A stretch of DNA of 64,000 nt from Prolixibacteraceae bacterium (GCA_018648265.1 JABGRN010000001.1:1-64000); one strand, 5' to 3'; positions 9,981-18,779 are shown, numbered from the stretch's first letter. Notes: generated from the sequence alone by a model not told the origin. Numbers and translations: made by a program.

Positions 9981-10045
9981 ACTAAAATATTTAGTGAAAT
10001 AACTATAAAAAACAGTTGCATAACTAAAAAATATAGTTACATTTG
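9981..10045 (+). promoter_or_regulatory. blaI promoter with operator-like dyads
   Basis: A full Bacteroidota promoter is visible: GTTG at 10015-10018, 19 bases, then TACATTTG at 10038-10045. The dyad AACTA-N7-TAGTT (10022-10038) sits in the spacer, exactly where a BlaI/MecI dimer would block polymerase. Two further dyads lie upstream: AACT-N9-AGTT at 10001-10017 and ACTAAA-N3-TTTAGT at 9981-9995. In units 1 and 2 of the tandem tract an ACTA-N7-TAGT dyad is kept at 9433-9447 and 9709-9723, but the -7 box is degenerate. Binding by the adjacent BlaI homologue is inference. Confidence 0.65.
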
Positions 10046-10145
10046 TTTTGTAGTTTGAAATAGTTAAAAGTTTCGGCTTCAATTTTCGAAGTAAGTTTTA
10101 CTGAACTATCTCAATACTAAATACTCAAAATCTAATTTTTGCAAA

Positions 10146-10511
10146 ATGAAAAAGCTAACACAAAAAAAAGAGGAGATAATGAATTTCTTTTGGGAAAAAG
10201 GCCCAATGTTCGTGAAAGAACTTAAAGAATTTTACACCGACCAAAAATTGCATTACAACACGCTTTCAACAATGGTTCGCACACTTGAGGAAAAAGGTTT
10301 TGTCGACCACGAACAGTTTGGAAATACGCACCGTTATTTTGCTGCAATTACAAAAGAAGAATACCGAAAAGGCAAATTGGGAAATGTGGTAAAAAATTAT
10401 TTTAACAACTCGTACAAAAATGTAGTATCGCTTTTGGTGGAAGAACAAAACCTTTCTTTGGAAGATTTGAAAAAGCTGATTGACGAAATTGAAAATCAAA
10501 AATCTAAGTAA
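10146..10511 (+). CDS. BlaI/MecI/CopY-family transcriptional repressor
   Basis: A 121-residue winged-helix repressor. The N-terminal half (MKKLTQKKEEIMNFFWEKGPMFVKELKEF, then LHYNTLSTMVRTLEEKGFVDHE) is the BlaI-type DNA-binding domain. The C-terminal half (residues about 75-121) is the dimerisation and cleavage region. Its stop overlaps the ATG of the M56 peptidase gene by one base (TAATG), which implies translational coupling. By analogy with BlaI-BlaR1, it should dimerise on dyads in its own promoter until inactivated through the membrane partner. No beta-lactamase gene is in the window, so the regulated function is unknown. Confidence 0.92.
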   Translation: MKKLTQKKEEIMNFFWEKGPMFVKELKEFYTDQKLHYNTLSTMVRTLEEKGFVDHEQFGNTHRYFAAITKEEYRKGKLGNVVKNYFNNSYKNVVSLLVEEQNLSLEDLKKLIDEIENQKSK

Positions 10512-12889
10512 TGAACCCGTTTTTTGTTTACCTCATAAAATCATCAATAAGTTTGGCACTTTTATATGTGCTTTTCCGCATATTTATGAAAAACGATAAA
10601 ACGCATATTTTGAATCGTTTTTTGTTACTCGGAATTCTTTTTGTGTCGTCAATTATTCCCCTTTTAGATATTCAGTTTTTTTACGAAGAGATTCCCCTGA
10701 AACAAGTTGAAGTTTTTAGAGAATTTGTTTCAGCACCAATAATCTCTGGTGAAATTGCATCAACTACTTTACCCGATGTTCAATCAGCAAAAGGACTTGA
10801 TTTTAATCCTATTTTGTTGTTCTATTTAACAATTATTTCAATACTCTTTGTTCGATTAACTGCCTCAGTTTTTCGGGTTCTTCAAATAATCAACCGGGCA
10901 GAAAAACGAAAACTTCAAAATATTGTTTTAGCGGTTGTAAAAGACCTGATTCAACCTTTCACATTTATAAACAGAGTTGTTCTTTCAGAAAAAGATTTTA
11001 TCGAAAACAAAAATATAGTGGTGGCTCACGAACATGCGCACATTAAACAATTGCATGCGATTGATTTATTGGTTTGCGAGCTTTTTACTTTGCTGCATTT
11101 TTTCAACCCGTTTATGTGGTTGTTACGCCGCGATTTAAAACTTATCCACGAGTACCAGGCCGACCAGGCCGTTCTTAATAAAGGCATCGATGCAAAAAAA
11201 TACCAACTGTTGGTTTTACAAAAGTCCGTTGGCGAAAGACGTTTCGCTTTGGCAAATCATTTCAGACAAAAACCAATTTTAAAACGAATCAAAATGATGC
11301 AAAAGAAAAATGGGAAACAATGGAAAAGGGTGAAATTAATTTTGTTCATCCCAATAATTTTATTGCTTTTACAAGCATTTGCACGACCAGAATTAATTAT
11401 AAATACTGATGAATTTATTCCGGAAACAATTCAAGAGGATCAAACGGTAAAGTGGCTAGAAAAATGGAACTTTGAGAGTATTGGAAATGGATTTTTTCAA
11501 CCGGAACTGAAAGAAATAGATGCTCCTCGAAAACCAAACAATGTTTTGGTGATATTAATGAACCGAAACGATGAATTTTTGATTGAAGATCAGCGTAAAC
11601 AGAAAGAAGATGTAAAACAGATTGTAAAAAACTATTTGTTGGGAATAAATCCAGATGGGAAAAAAGGAGCAGATTATGTTGAAAAAGAAATTCCTTTTAT
11701 TGGAAAAATGAAAGTCTCAAAAGGAATAATTATGTATCAACACGATCTGGCATCTTCTGAAGAAATGATAAAATCTACTTTAAGAAGTATTGGCGAAGCC
11801 TGTTTAGGAGTTAGAAAGGAAAAAGCTCAGATTCTTTTTGGAAAGGATTATTTCGATTTAGATGATAAAAGACAAGAGGCGGTTGATATGGCAGTTCCGG
11901 TTTGGTTTTCTTATAAGAATCCAAAACCATCTCCCTCAGTATGGTTACCATTTGATGGTAAGCCATCGTCTGAACCTAAACCAATAAATATTTTTGTGAA
12001 AAATAATGGAGAGGTGGTTGTAGAAAATCAGCATTACAAATCGTTGGATGTTTTTTATGAAAACATAAAGATATGGAATGAAGAATTGTCAAAATTTAAC
12101 GAAGGACGCAGAAGCAAAGCTTTTTATCGAGCAAATTTAACGTTTGAAGATTTACAAAAGGATGAATACGAAAAGATAAACTTAGCTCTTTACAGGAATA
12201 ATATTCATGTGGGTAATATAAAAGGTTTAAGCTCAAAACGTAATCTCGTTTCTTTGGAGAACGATAAATTGAAAGCCAAAGTTGACCAAATTAGCAGTGA
12301 AACAGAAAATACCAATCAAGGCAATATTGGTGGAAATGCAGATAATGTTCAGCTACTTCAAAAGTCTTCATCATCGCAAAAAGAATCAAAATGCATAAAG
12401 GTTCATTTGAATAAAAACAAATTAAATTTTAAGGGTAAATTTTGTAGAGTTGAAGATTTAAAAGTTGAGGTAGATTCTCATATTAAAGAAAATCCTGACG
12501 TAAAGGTAGTTGAGCTGATTTTACACCAACCCGATGAGCTTTCAAAAGAAATTGTTGAAAAAGTAAAGAAAGAGCTAAAAAAAGTTGAGGATGTGGAAAT
12601 AAAAGAAATGACTGTTATTGTAATGGATATTAAGAAGAAAAAACCACCACCACCACCACCACCAATATTCTTGTTAAAACTTTACAGCAATAAAATTACC
12701 CTTTGGAATGAGGAAATAGCAATGTCAGATGTTTCAAAAAAAGCATCGGAATTTATTAAGAAAACAGAAAAGAATGCAATTGTTAGAGTTGATAAGGAAA
12801 AAGACGTTTCGGATGAAAGAATTAATGCAATAAAAGAAGAATTGCGGAAAGCTGGAGCATTAAATGTCAATTTAAGAACAATGAAATAG
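10511..12889 (+). CDS. BlaR1/MecR1-like M56 membrane metallopeptidase with ExbD-like modules
   Basis: A 792-residue antirepressor-type protein. Membrane segments occur at about residues 5-25, 35-55, 95-120 and 275-295. The zinc site HEHAH is at 173-177, with the downstream acidic ligand in EYQAD at 214-218, as in M56 peptidases. There is no penicillin-binding sensor domain. Instead, residues about 340-792 contain what look like four alpha/beta modules similar to the ExbD/TolR periplasmic domain (starting near VLVILMNRND, INIFVKNNGE, CIKVHLNKNK and FLLKLYSNKI). A run of seven prolines (712-718) separates the last two. Coupled to the repressor gene upstream. Confidence 0.85.
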   Translation: MNPFFVYLIKSSISLALLYVLFRIFMKNDKTHILNRFLLLGILFVSSIIPLLDIQFFYEEIPLKQVEVFREFVSAPIISGEIASTTLPDVQSAKGLDFNPILLFYLTIISILFVRLTASVFRVLQIINRAEKRKLQNIVLAVVKDLIQPFTFINRVVLSEKDFIENKNIVVAHEHAHIKQLHAIDLLVCELFTLLHFFNPFMWLLRRDLKLIHEYQADQAVLNKGIDAKKYQLLVLQKSVGERRFALANHFRQKPILKRIKMMQKKNGKQWKRVKLILFIPIILLLLQAFARPELIINTDEFIPETIQEDQTVKWLEKWNFESIGNGFFQPELKEIDAPRKPNNVLVILMNRNDEFLIEDQRKQKEDVKQIVKNYLLGINPDGKKGADYVEKEIPFIGKMKVSKGIIMYQHDLASSEEMIKSTLRSIGEACLGVRKEKAQILFGKDYFDLDDKRQEAVDMAVPVWFSYKNPKPSPSVWLPFDGKPSSEPKPINIFVKNNGEVVVENQHYKSLDVFYENIKIWNEELSKFNEGRRSKAFYRANLTFEDLQKDEYEKINLALYRNNIHVGNIKGLSSKRNLVSLENDKLKAKVDQISSETENTNQGNIGGNADNVQLLQKSSSSQKESKCIKVHLNKNKLNFKGKFCRVEDLKVEVDSHIKENPDVKVVELILHQPDELSKEIVEKVKKELKKVEDVEIKEMTVIVMDIKKKKPPPPPPPIFLLKLYSNKITLWNEEIAMSDVSKKASEFIKKTEKNAIVRVDKEKDVSDERINAIKEELRKAGALNVNLRTMK

Positions 12890-12927
12890 GTTTCGCAGAA
12901 ATGCAAAATTATCATAGGTTTGATTTT

Positions 12928-12954
12928 AAGCCCGGAGAGCCGGGCTTTTCTTTT
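12928..12954 (+). terminator. Terminator after blaR1-like gene
   Basis: AAGCCCGG AGAG CCGGGCTT forms an 8-bp GC-rich stem with a 4-base loop, followed by TTCTTTT. It lies 38 bp after the stop codon. Confidence 0.8.
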
Positions 12955-13011
12955 GGGTGTGGCGATTTCCAAATCGCCATTAAATTTGGCGGATTGGAAT
13001 CCGCCACACCC
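12955..13011. repeat. REP-like double palindrome, copy 4
   Basis: GGCGATTTCCAAATCGCC and GGCGGATTGGAATCCGCC are enclosed by an outer pair GGGTGTGGCG / CGCCACACCC. Together with the preceding CCGGGCTTTTC block it matches the composite in the tandem tract before blaI, so related copies flank the blaI-blaR1 pair. It ends 3 bp before the stop codon of the minus-strand receptor gene. Confidence 0.75.
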
Positions 13012-13013
13012 GG

Positions 13014-15587
13014 TTAAAACTTCCAGGTCAATTTTGCCCCAAACATTCTGGGTGCGCCCGGTACAAAAGTAGGAATTCCAAACAAACTACCTGTGTTTCC
13101 TCCGCTGGTTAAATACTGCTCGTCGAGCAAATTAGTTCCGTAAACAGATAAAATTACGTTGGGTTCTGCCAATTCCAAACCACCATTTATATTTAGCAAA
13201 CCATAAGCATCTTGTTCAATTCCTTCGGTGTTTGCATCTTCAAAATATATATGAGTTTTGTATGAATACGATGGCGAAACAAACAGTTGGATATTGGGAG
13301 TAATGTTTGCTCGAGTGTTAAATCCAAAAGTAAAACTGTGCTCCGGCGACAAACGGAAACTATTTCCAGCGTATTCCTGTTCTGCCCCGTCAACACCTGT
13401 TGAATCGAAAGTTGCGTGTAACCAGGCGTAATTTCCAAAAACATCAAGTTGTTCGATTATGGCATATTTTACACTCGTTTCTAAACCATAGGATGTTGCT
13501 TTTCCACCGTCTTTTACAATGTAATTAAATTCTCCGGAAGCAGGGTCTGCTATCCACGCGCTGGTTTGAAAGTCGCTGTATAATTGGTAAAATCCAACTG
13601 CATCGATAAATACTTTTGATAAAAAGGAAGCTTTAAATCCGGCATCGAAATTATTCAAAATCTCAGCATCCAAAATCTCTTCCTGTCCGGCAGAAGTAAA
13701 CTGTAGTACGTTTGGTCGTCTTCCTCTCGAATAGTTGGCAAAAACATTGGCTTCATCGTTTAACTTGTATTTTAATCCGGCCCGCCCGGTAAACGAAAGT
13801 GTGTTTTTATTTATCTCTTGTTTTGCACTTGGTTTGAAAAATAGATTTGGGTAGTTTCCTGTTAACATTCCCAAAGTAGATGGAGTACTTCCATTAATTT
13901 CGACTTCGTTGGTTAATTTATACATATCGTAAACACCACGAATTCCACCCGAAATAAATAATTTACTTGTTAGCTGATAAGTTCCGTCAACAAAAATTTC
14001 TGTTGCCTGGTTGCTTGCTACGCTGTAACTTTCTTCCTGATGATCGCTTGGAAGCGGCATTCCTGCCAGTGGGCCAAGTTGTGGCATGTCTGGTAATGCC
14101 GGAACTGGGATGGGTTGTCCATCGGGCATTACTAAATATGTTGGGTCGAAAAACAGGTGAAATGTATTTTGTTCGTTGAAAGAAAAATTGTAGTTCTGGT
14201 CGGCATTTTCCCTCCAGTAACTTGCTCCGGCAGAACCATTAAATCTACTATTTCGTGAAAAATTATACCTTATTTCCTGATAGAATTGTTCGGCTGCGGC
14301 ATATTCTGCCATGTCGAGCGCAGCCGCTGCAGTTCCATCACCATCCCAACGCGACGATGCATTGCTGTTTTTATAAGAACTTATTGTTGACCAATATGTA
14401 TGTTCATTTACGAAATATTTGTAATTCAAAGTAGCATCAAAAAAGTCTTTACCCGTGCCTAAATTTTCTCCTTGTTCCAAAGATGCAGTTCCGCTAAAAA
14501 CATCTGTTACACCATTTGTGTTTGGAAACATTCTACTCATAAATGCAATTCCCGGAGTATCGTCTTTTTGGTAGTTTAATACCAGATCGAATTTGTGGTT
14601 GAAGACCGGTAAAAAGCGAGCTGAAAACCGTCCGGCCGTTGTATTCTTTCCATTCAGTGTTCCACCAAATGTATTTTCAACATAACCATCGCGACTATTG
14701 TAAATACCAGCAGCGCGTACAAAAAGTTTGTCTTTAATTAAAGGAATATTTACGGCAGCACGAAATTCTTTTTGAGCAAAACTACCCATTCCGGCAGTAA
14801 CATATCCTTCGGTTTTATTACCAGGTTTTTTGCTGATAAAATGAACCGCTCCGGCTTGTGCACCTCTCCCGAAAAGCGTATTCTGCGGGCCTTTTAAAAA
14901 TTCAACCTGTTCCATGTCGAAAAGCTCAACCGATGCTGAACTTGCCCGGTTTATTGGTACGTTATTCATGTAAACCGAAATCCTTGGTTGTGCGCTCGGG
15001 CTAACTTCGTCGCTGGTTAAACCACGCATTACAAAACTTGGGCGGTTGGCTCCCTGCTCACGAATGTATAGTCCGGGGACAAATTCGCTGAGTTGACCCA
15101 ATTCAGTAATATTCGATTGCTCGATTGTTGATGCACCAATGGCGGTAATTGCTGCAGGAACATCCAATATTTGTTGTTCCCGCATTTGTGAAGTTACGGT
15201 AACCGGCTCTAAATGTACATTGTCATTGTTGAGCATAATGTTGAAATGATTTTGCCCGGATTGTAGAATAAAATCACTGGTTTTTGTTTTGAACCCGATA
15301 TAAGAAACTTCAATTCTGAGCTTCCCTTCAGGAAGGTTTTCAATTAAAAATTCACCATCGGTATTGGTATGAACACCCTTTTTTGTGCCCTGAATAATTA
15401 CACTCGCACCTGCAAGTGGATTTTTATCTGAATCCCATACCTGACCGCGGAAAAATACTTCAGGCAGATTTTGGTTTACCTGTTCTGTTTGTCGGTATTT
15501 TCGTTTTACTTTATCCCTTTTTTTGGGTTGACCAGCAACTGAAGAAATTGCAAAAAGAACGAGTATTATTGATAATGTGTATCTCAT
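13014..15587 (-). CDS. TonB-dependent outer-membrane receptor
   Basis: An 857-residue outer-membrane transporter. It has a signal peptide (MRYTLSIILVLFAISSVAG), a carboxypeptidase-regulatory-like domain at about 45-130 (FFRGQVWDSDKNPLAGASVIIQ), a plug domain at about 135-255 (DVPAAITAIGAS through FLKGPQNTLFGRGAQAGAVHF) and a beta-barrel ending in the aromatic residue F (KLTWKF). The plug resembles FecA/siderophore-type receptors rather than SusC, and no SusD partner is adjacent. The substrate cannot be assigned. The gene converges with blaR1, and a terminator and REP element lie between them. Confidence 0.92.
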   Translation of the reverse strand: MRYTLSIILVLFAISSVAGQPKKRDKVKRKYRQTEQVNQNLPEVFFRGQVWDSDKNPLAGASVIIQGTKKGVHTNTDGEFLIENLPEGKLRIEVSYIGFKTKTSDFILQSGQNHFNIMLNNDNVHLEPVTVTSQMREQQILDVPAAITAIGASTIEQSNITELGQLSEFVPGLYIREQGANRPSFVMRGLTSDEVSPSAQPRISVYMNNVPINRASSASVELFDMEQVEFLKGPQNTLFGRGAQAGAVHFISKKPGNKTEGYVTAGMGSFAQKEFRAAVNIPLIKDKLFVRAAGIYNSRDGYVENTFGGTLNGKNTTAGRFSARFLPVFNHKFDLVLNYQKDDTPGIAFMSRMFPNTNGVTDVFSGTASLEQGENLGTGKDFFDATLNYKYFVNEHTYWSTISSYKNSNASSRWDGDGTAAAALDMAEYAAAEQFYQEIRYNFSRNSRFNGSAGASYWRENADQNYNFSFNEQNTFHLFFDPTYLVMPDGQPIPVPALPDMPQLGPLAGMPLPSDHQEESYSVASNQATEIFVDGTYQLTSKLFISGGIRGVYDMYKLTNEVEINGSTPSTLGMLTGNYPNLFFKPSAKQEINKNTLSFTGRAGLKYKLNDEANVFANYSRGRRPNVLQFTSAGQEEILDAEILNNFDAGFKASFLSKVFIDAVGFYQLYSDFQTSAWIADPASGEFNYIVKDGGKATSYGLETSVKYAIIEQLDVFGNYAWLHATFDSTGVDGAEQEYAGNSFRLSPEHSFTFGFNTRANITPNIQLFVSPSYSYKTHIYFEDANTEGIEQDAYGLLNINGGLELAEPNVILSVYGTNLLDEQYLTSGGNTGSLFGIPTFVPGAPRMFGAKLTWKF

Positions 15588-15753
15588 ATTATTAATTTCA
15601 AAAATTGAATTTGCGAAATAACGAAAATGATTGAGAATTTAGTGTGTGTTGGGTCGCAAAATCTTTGTTATAAGTAATTATTAAAATTAAAATAACACAA
15701 ATTACTCTTTTATGTGAAATACGTGCATTCTTATAGAAAAGAAACTTGCTAAA

Positions 15754-16065
15754 TTATTTAGACTCGCTTCTTTTTTTCCAGATACTTGGATTTCGAGATG
15801 TATGAAAAATGGCTAAAATTTGAATAGTCGCTTTATTTTTAATCAATTTGTAATGAATAAGAAACGGAAATCCTGACACTGGAGAGCATCTGATGTTCTT
15901 ATATTTTATAGAAAATGCATTAGGTGATTTTGAGAGAAATTCAATTTGATTTTTGATAGAAATTTTAAAATGATTGCCGAGCTCATTTTTTTGTTGATTA
16001 TACCAACGCGAAGCAAGCTGAATATCTTCTATTGCCTTTGAGGAGATTTTGATTTTGAAATGCAT
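15754..16065 (-). CDS. ParE/RelE-family toxin
   Basis: A 103-residue basic protein of the RelE/ParE fold. It starts MHFKIKISSKAIEDIQLASRWYNQQ, typical of plasmid-stabilisation toxins, and ends with a strand-rich core (FPFLIHYKLIKNKATIQILAIFHTSRNP) in which the terminal H-T-S-R-N-P pattern is family-like. The start ATG follows the antitoxin stop with no gap (TAA then ATG), the usual arrangement for a type II pair. Whether the target is gyrase (ParE) or ribosome-bound mRNA (RelE) cannot be told from the sequence. Confidence 0.8.
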   Translation of the reverse strand: MHFKIKISSKAIEDIQLASRWYNQQKNELGNHFKISIKNQIEFLSKSPNAFSIKYKNIRCSPVSGFPFLIHYKLIKNKATIQILAIFHTSRNPSIWKKRSESK

Positions 16066-16266
16066 TTAAATATCTTCCTTTACATCGTCCCAGGCTAGTA
16101 GATTTTTTGGATTTTTTGTGATATCATCTAAGCGTTCCATTACAATATCCTGTTGTTCCATAGGGACTTTATATTCACTTGAAACTTTTACGAATTCTAG
16201 GTTCTCGATTAACTCCATAAAAAAATCGAGCTTGTTTTCAATAATATCTAAAGTTATTCTTGTCAT
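16066..16266 (-). CDS. Antitoxin of the ParE-type pair
   Basis: A 66-residue acidic protein immediately upstream of the toxin. The ATG at 16266 (MTRITLDIIENK) is preferred over an in-frame TTG at 16287. Its N-terminal strand followed by amphipathic helices fits a short antitoxin that wraps the toxin, but I do not recognise a specific DNA-binding fold. Its function is assigned mainly from the coupled toxin gene. Confidence 0.7.
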   Translation of the reverse strand: MTRITLDIIENKLDFFMELIENLEFVKVSSEYKVPMEQQDIVMERLDDITKNPKNLLAWDDVKEDI

Positions 16267-16332
16267 TTTTAAAATATTGATATTCAAAATTACGAAAATC
16301 TAAGCAAAAAAATATTGAATAAATAAAAAGTC

Positions 16333-16809
16333 CTATTCTATTATAGAAAATACCGGTATTTTTAACCAGATTGAAAACTCATCCAAATTGTTTTGAGCCT
16401 CTTCTAACACCTTACATCTTTTAATGGGCAGCTCTGGTTTATTTGCTTTGTTAACCAGATATATTTGAAAATATTTGTTTGTAGTTGAAGTTTGACGATT
16501 GGAACGACTAAAAGTGGTTTGTGTTTTTTTCATGTGAACAAGCGTAACTCCCTTAAATTTGTTCAGCGAAATCCATTTTCCTCGTTTTATCAATCCGAAA
16601 ATTTTATAGTAGGTTTTAATCTGTTGTTTATCAGTGTTAATTTCAACACCCGAAAATGTAAAGAGAAGGAAACATGCCACCAATAAAAAAGGAATTCCTA
16701 ACATCCAGTCACCATTAATTATAAATGCTGATCCGAGAAAAAAGAAAGTTATTCCAAGGAATATTGACGGACCTGTTAAAATCCGCTCTATTTTATTATC
16801 GATTATCAA
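16333..16809 (-). CDS. Hypothetical two-helix membrane protein
   Basis: A 158-residue protein not recognised as a named family. Two adjacent membrane segments (residues about 14-31 and 36-53) are followed by a roughly 100-residue soluble domain with beta character (VEINTDKQQIKTYYKIFGLIKRGKWISL), reminiscent of PH-like membrane-anchored domains. The only good start is a TTG at 16809; the next in-frame Met is at residue 36, inside the second membrane segment. It sits just upstream of the toxin-antitoxin pair on the same strand but has no visible link to it. Confidence 0.65.
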   Translation of the reverse strand: MIIDNKIERILTGPSIFLGITFFFLGSAFIINGDWMLGIPFLLVACFLLFTFSGVEINTDKQQIKTYYKIFGLIKRGKWISLNKFKGVTLVHMKKTQTTFSRSNRQTSTTNKYFQIYLVNKANKPELPIKRCKVLEEAQNNLDEFSIWLKIPVFSIIE

Positions 16810-16868
16810 ATTATACTTTTTGTAAAGATAATAGTTGTTTGGTATTGCGATGCCATTCTTTTACGGTT

Positions 16869-17501
16869 TTACAATTTTAAATTCCGCTTTTGAATGTAGT
16901 TGTGCCATAAAATATAGGTTGCTGCAGTTTGATAAGGCGAGAACTTTTTCATGTATTCAACAATATCTTCTTTTGAACTTTCGGGCGAAACAAGTTTCAG
17001 TTCGTACACCGATTTTATCGTTGCCAGATCTCCCGGCGGGAAAATATCGGAAAAATGGAGGTTCATTAATAAATATATATCAACAGTCCAATTTCCAATT
17101 CCTTTTAATTGAATTAACCTTGAACGTATTTCCAAATCGGTTTGAGAATTTAGTTTTTCAAGGTCGAGCCTGTTTTTTACAATTTCAAGCGCTAAAACCC
17201 GTGTGTAAATTATTTTTTGACGACTAAAATAGCAGGCCTTTAAATCGTCGTCGGTAAGTTTTAAAAGGTTTTCGGGTGTTAGTTTAGCAATTTTTTCAAC
17301 TAATTTATTGTAAGCCGCTTTTGCCGATGCCAAAGAAACCTGTTGTTCAAGAATAGTTAAAATCAGATTGGCAAAGTTGGGTTCGCGATGCCAAAACGGC
17401 GGGTAACCAAATTGTTCGATTACCTGTTTTAGTTTTGGTTCAATTGATTTGCAGTAATCGCAAAGTTCCCGAAAATGATTCGCATCTTTAATTTTATTCA
17501 T
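16869..17501 (-). CDS. DNA-3-methyladenine glycosylase II-like (HhH-GPD)
   Basis: A 210-residue base-excision repair glycosylase that should remove alkylated purines from DNA. The helix-hairpin-helix is LKGIGNWTVDIYLLMN at residues 132-147, followed by the GPD loop with the expected catalytic Asp at about D158 (IFPPGDLAT). It is shorter than E. coli AlkA (282 aa) because it lacks the N-terminal TBP-like domain, as many bacterial homologues do. Assignment within the AlkA/MAG group is likely but the substrate is not certain. Confidence 0.86.
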   Translation of the reverse strand: MNKIKDANHFRELCDYCKSIEPKLKQVIEQFGYPPFWHREPNFANLILTILEQQVSLASAKAAYNKLVEKIAKLTPENLLKLTDDDLKACYFSRQKIIYTRVLALEIVKNRLDLEKLNSQTDLEIRSRLIQLKGIGNWTVDIYLLMNLHFSDIFPPGDLATIKSVYELKLVSPESSKEDIVEYMKKFSPYQTAATYILWHNYIQKRNLKL

Positions 17502-17511
17502 TGTGGTAAAA

Positions 17512-17540
17512 TTAAAAGAGGGACGCCTTGCGCCCCTCTT
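17512..17540 (-). terminator. Terminator after the PHP phosphoesterase gene
   Basis: Read on the minus strand, AAGAGGGGCGC AAG GCGTCCCTCTT forms a GC-rich stem followed by TTTTAATTTT. It lies between the PHP gene and the downstream glycosylase gene and partly separates their expression. Confidence 0.7.
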
Positions 17541-17657
17541 AGGAAGGCAATACCGAATTAAATAAATTAAAAATTGATTGATTGATTTTTCTGCCTTCCT
17601 GTTGACAAAAACGCCAAATGTAATTTTTTATTATTCCTTGAAAAGTGAATCTTTTAA

Positions 17658-18749
17658 TTATTCGCTCAGGTTTAATGAAATTTTAAGATTTTTAGTTCCT
17701 TTTACAAACAGGTTATTTACTTCAAAGTTGCGATTATTTTCTTTTAAGGTAATCATAGTTTCTCCATTGGCAGGAATATTAAATTTTTGTCCTGCGTCTG
17801 AAATAAGATGAAAAGGGACATCGGAGTTATTATTAGCAATATAGACTTTTCCCCGGCGGGTTTCATTGTAAAAACGGATATCTACGGCGGTCTCAAAAAT
17901 GGCTTTCAAATATTCTTCTTTCCCAGCCAGGTTGTTTCCAAACCAGGCTACTGTCCGGTTGTCGAACAAAGCTTCACGTATCGATTCTTCCGTACGTTTT
18001 TTTGCCAAAACCAGGGTCATTGGGCGGTGGTATTTTTGCAGATTATACATTCCCGCAGTAATTCCATGGATATCAGAAGCCGCAGTTATTGCCAAATCTT
18101 TTTCGACACACCAATCCAAAGCAATGGGGTACCACTCTTTTTCATTAAATACTTCTATGCCGTTTAGCCAGCCTTTTTCGTAAAGTTCAGTATGAATATC
18201 CCACCATTTACAAGTGTCGGGCTGTTGTGATTTCCATCCCGGATGGTTCCAGATAATATATGCACCTTGTTCCGATGCTGCTTTAAAGGCTTCCATGTAA
18301 TCGGGTGTATCTAACGGATTTGTATCTTTTAAAAACAATGCGTTAAAATGCCCGGGGGGCATATCGCGGGTAATTTCGCCAGCATGAATTAATATTATAT
18401 TTTTTTGAATTGCGCGTGGCAAAGCAATTTCGTACGATGAATTATGGTCTCCTTCAATTTGATCTTTCGAAGGATTTCCTTCAATATGATCGGTAATAGC
18501 AATTGCATCCAAACCTTCCTGCCACGCTTCATCTATCCTGACAGTTGGCCAAACCACTCCATCGGAAAAAACAGTGTGTGTATGGAAATCGCATTTTAAT
18601 GTCTGGTAACCCAAAATGTTGGGTATGTTTATGGTTTTTCGTACAGATTCGTTAAGTAACTCTGGCATTTGAATGTTGTTAACATTCTGTGCAAATATTG
18701 AAACGGAGAGCAAAATCCCGATAAAAAGTAAGCAGGTTTTATTTTTCAT
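17658..18749 (-). CDS. Secreted PHP-domain phosphoesterase
   Basis: A 363-residue exported protein (signal peptide MKNKTCLLFIGILLSVSIFAQ) of the PHP metal-dependent phosphoesterase superfamily. Metal-ligand motifs are visible: DFHTHTVFSDG (about residues 54-64), ITDHIEGNP (about 85), IHAGEIT, WNHPG and the late ASDIHG. A C-terminal strand-rich domain of about 90 residues follows. The family resembles the bacterial Sb-PDE phosphodiesterases. The substrate is unknown. It lies between a heme-type TonB receptor and a DNA glycosylase on the same strand. Confidence 0.82.
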   Translation of the reverse strand: MKNKTCLLFIGILLSVSIFAQNVNNIQMPELLNESVRKTINIPNILGYQTLKCDFHTHTVFSDGVVWPTVRIDEAWQEGLDAIAITDHIEGNPSKDQIEGDHNSSYEIALPRAIQKNIILIHAGEITRDMPPGHFNALFLKDTNPLDTPDYMEAFKAASEQGAYIIWNHPGWKSQQPDTCKWWDIHTELYEKGWLNGIEVFNEKEWYPIALDWCVEKDLAITAASDIHGITAGMYNLQKYHRPMTLVLAKKRTEESIREALFDNRTVAWFGNNLAGKEEYLKAIFETAVDIRFYNETRRGKVYIANNNSDVPFHLISDAGQKFNIPANGETMITLKENNRNFEVNNLFVKGTKNLKISLNLSE

Positions 18750-18779
18750 AATAATGTTAGAATAGGTTTATTGGCAATT

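Larger units (their letters stand above)
9215..10059. repeat. Three tandem copies of a ~276-bp unit
   Basis: Unit 1 (9215-9490) and unit 2 (9491-9766) are both 276 bp and read as identical. Unit 3 (9767-10059, 293 bp) is clearly diverged, and about 40 bp of a fourth unit start follows at 10060. Each unit contains a strong terminator hairpin (GATACCATCCG arm), a pair of REP-like palindromes and an AT-rich end with ACTA-N7-TAGT dyads. The tract fills the whole gap between the propeller gene and blaI. No protein is supported in it. Confidence 0.9.

Noticed and set aside
9731-10021. 96-codon minus-strand frame in the repeat tract
   Set aside because: It lies across terminator, REP palindromes and operator repeats and has no protein-like features.
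16835-17227. 130-codon plus-strand frame
   Set aside because: It is antisense to the HhH-GPD glycosylase, whose motifs are clear.
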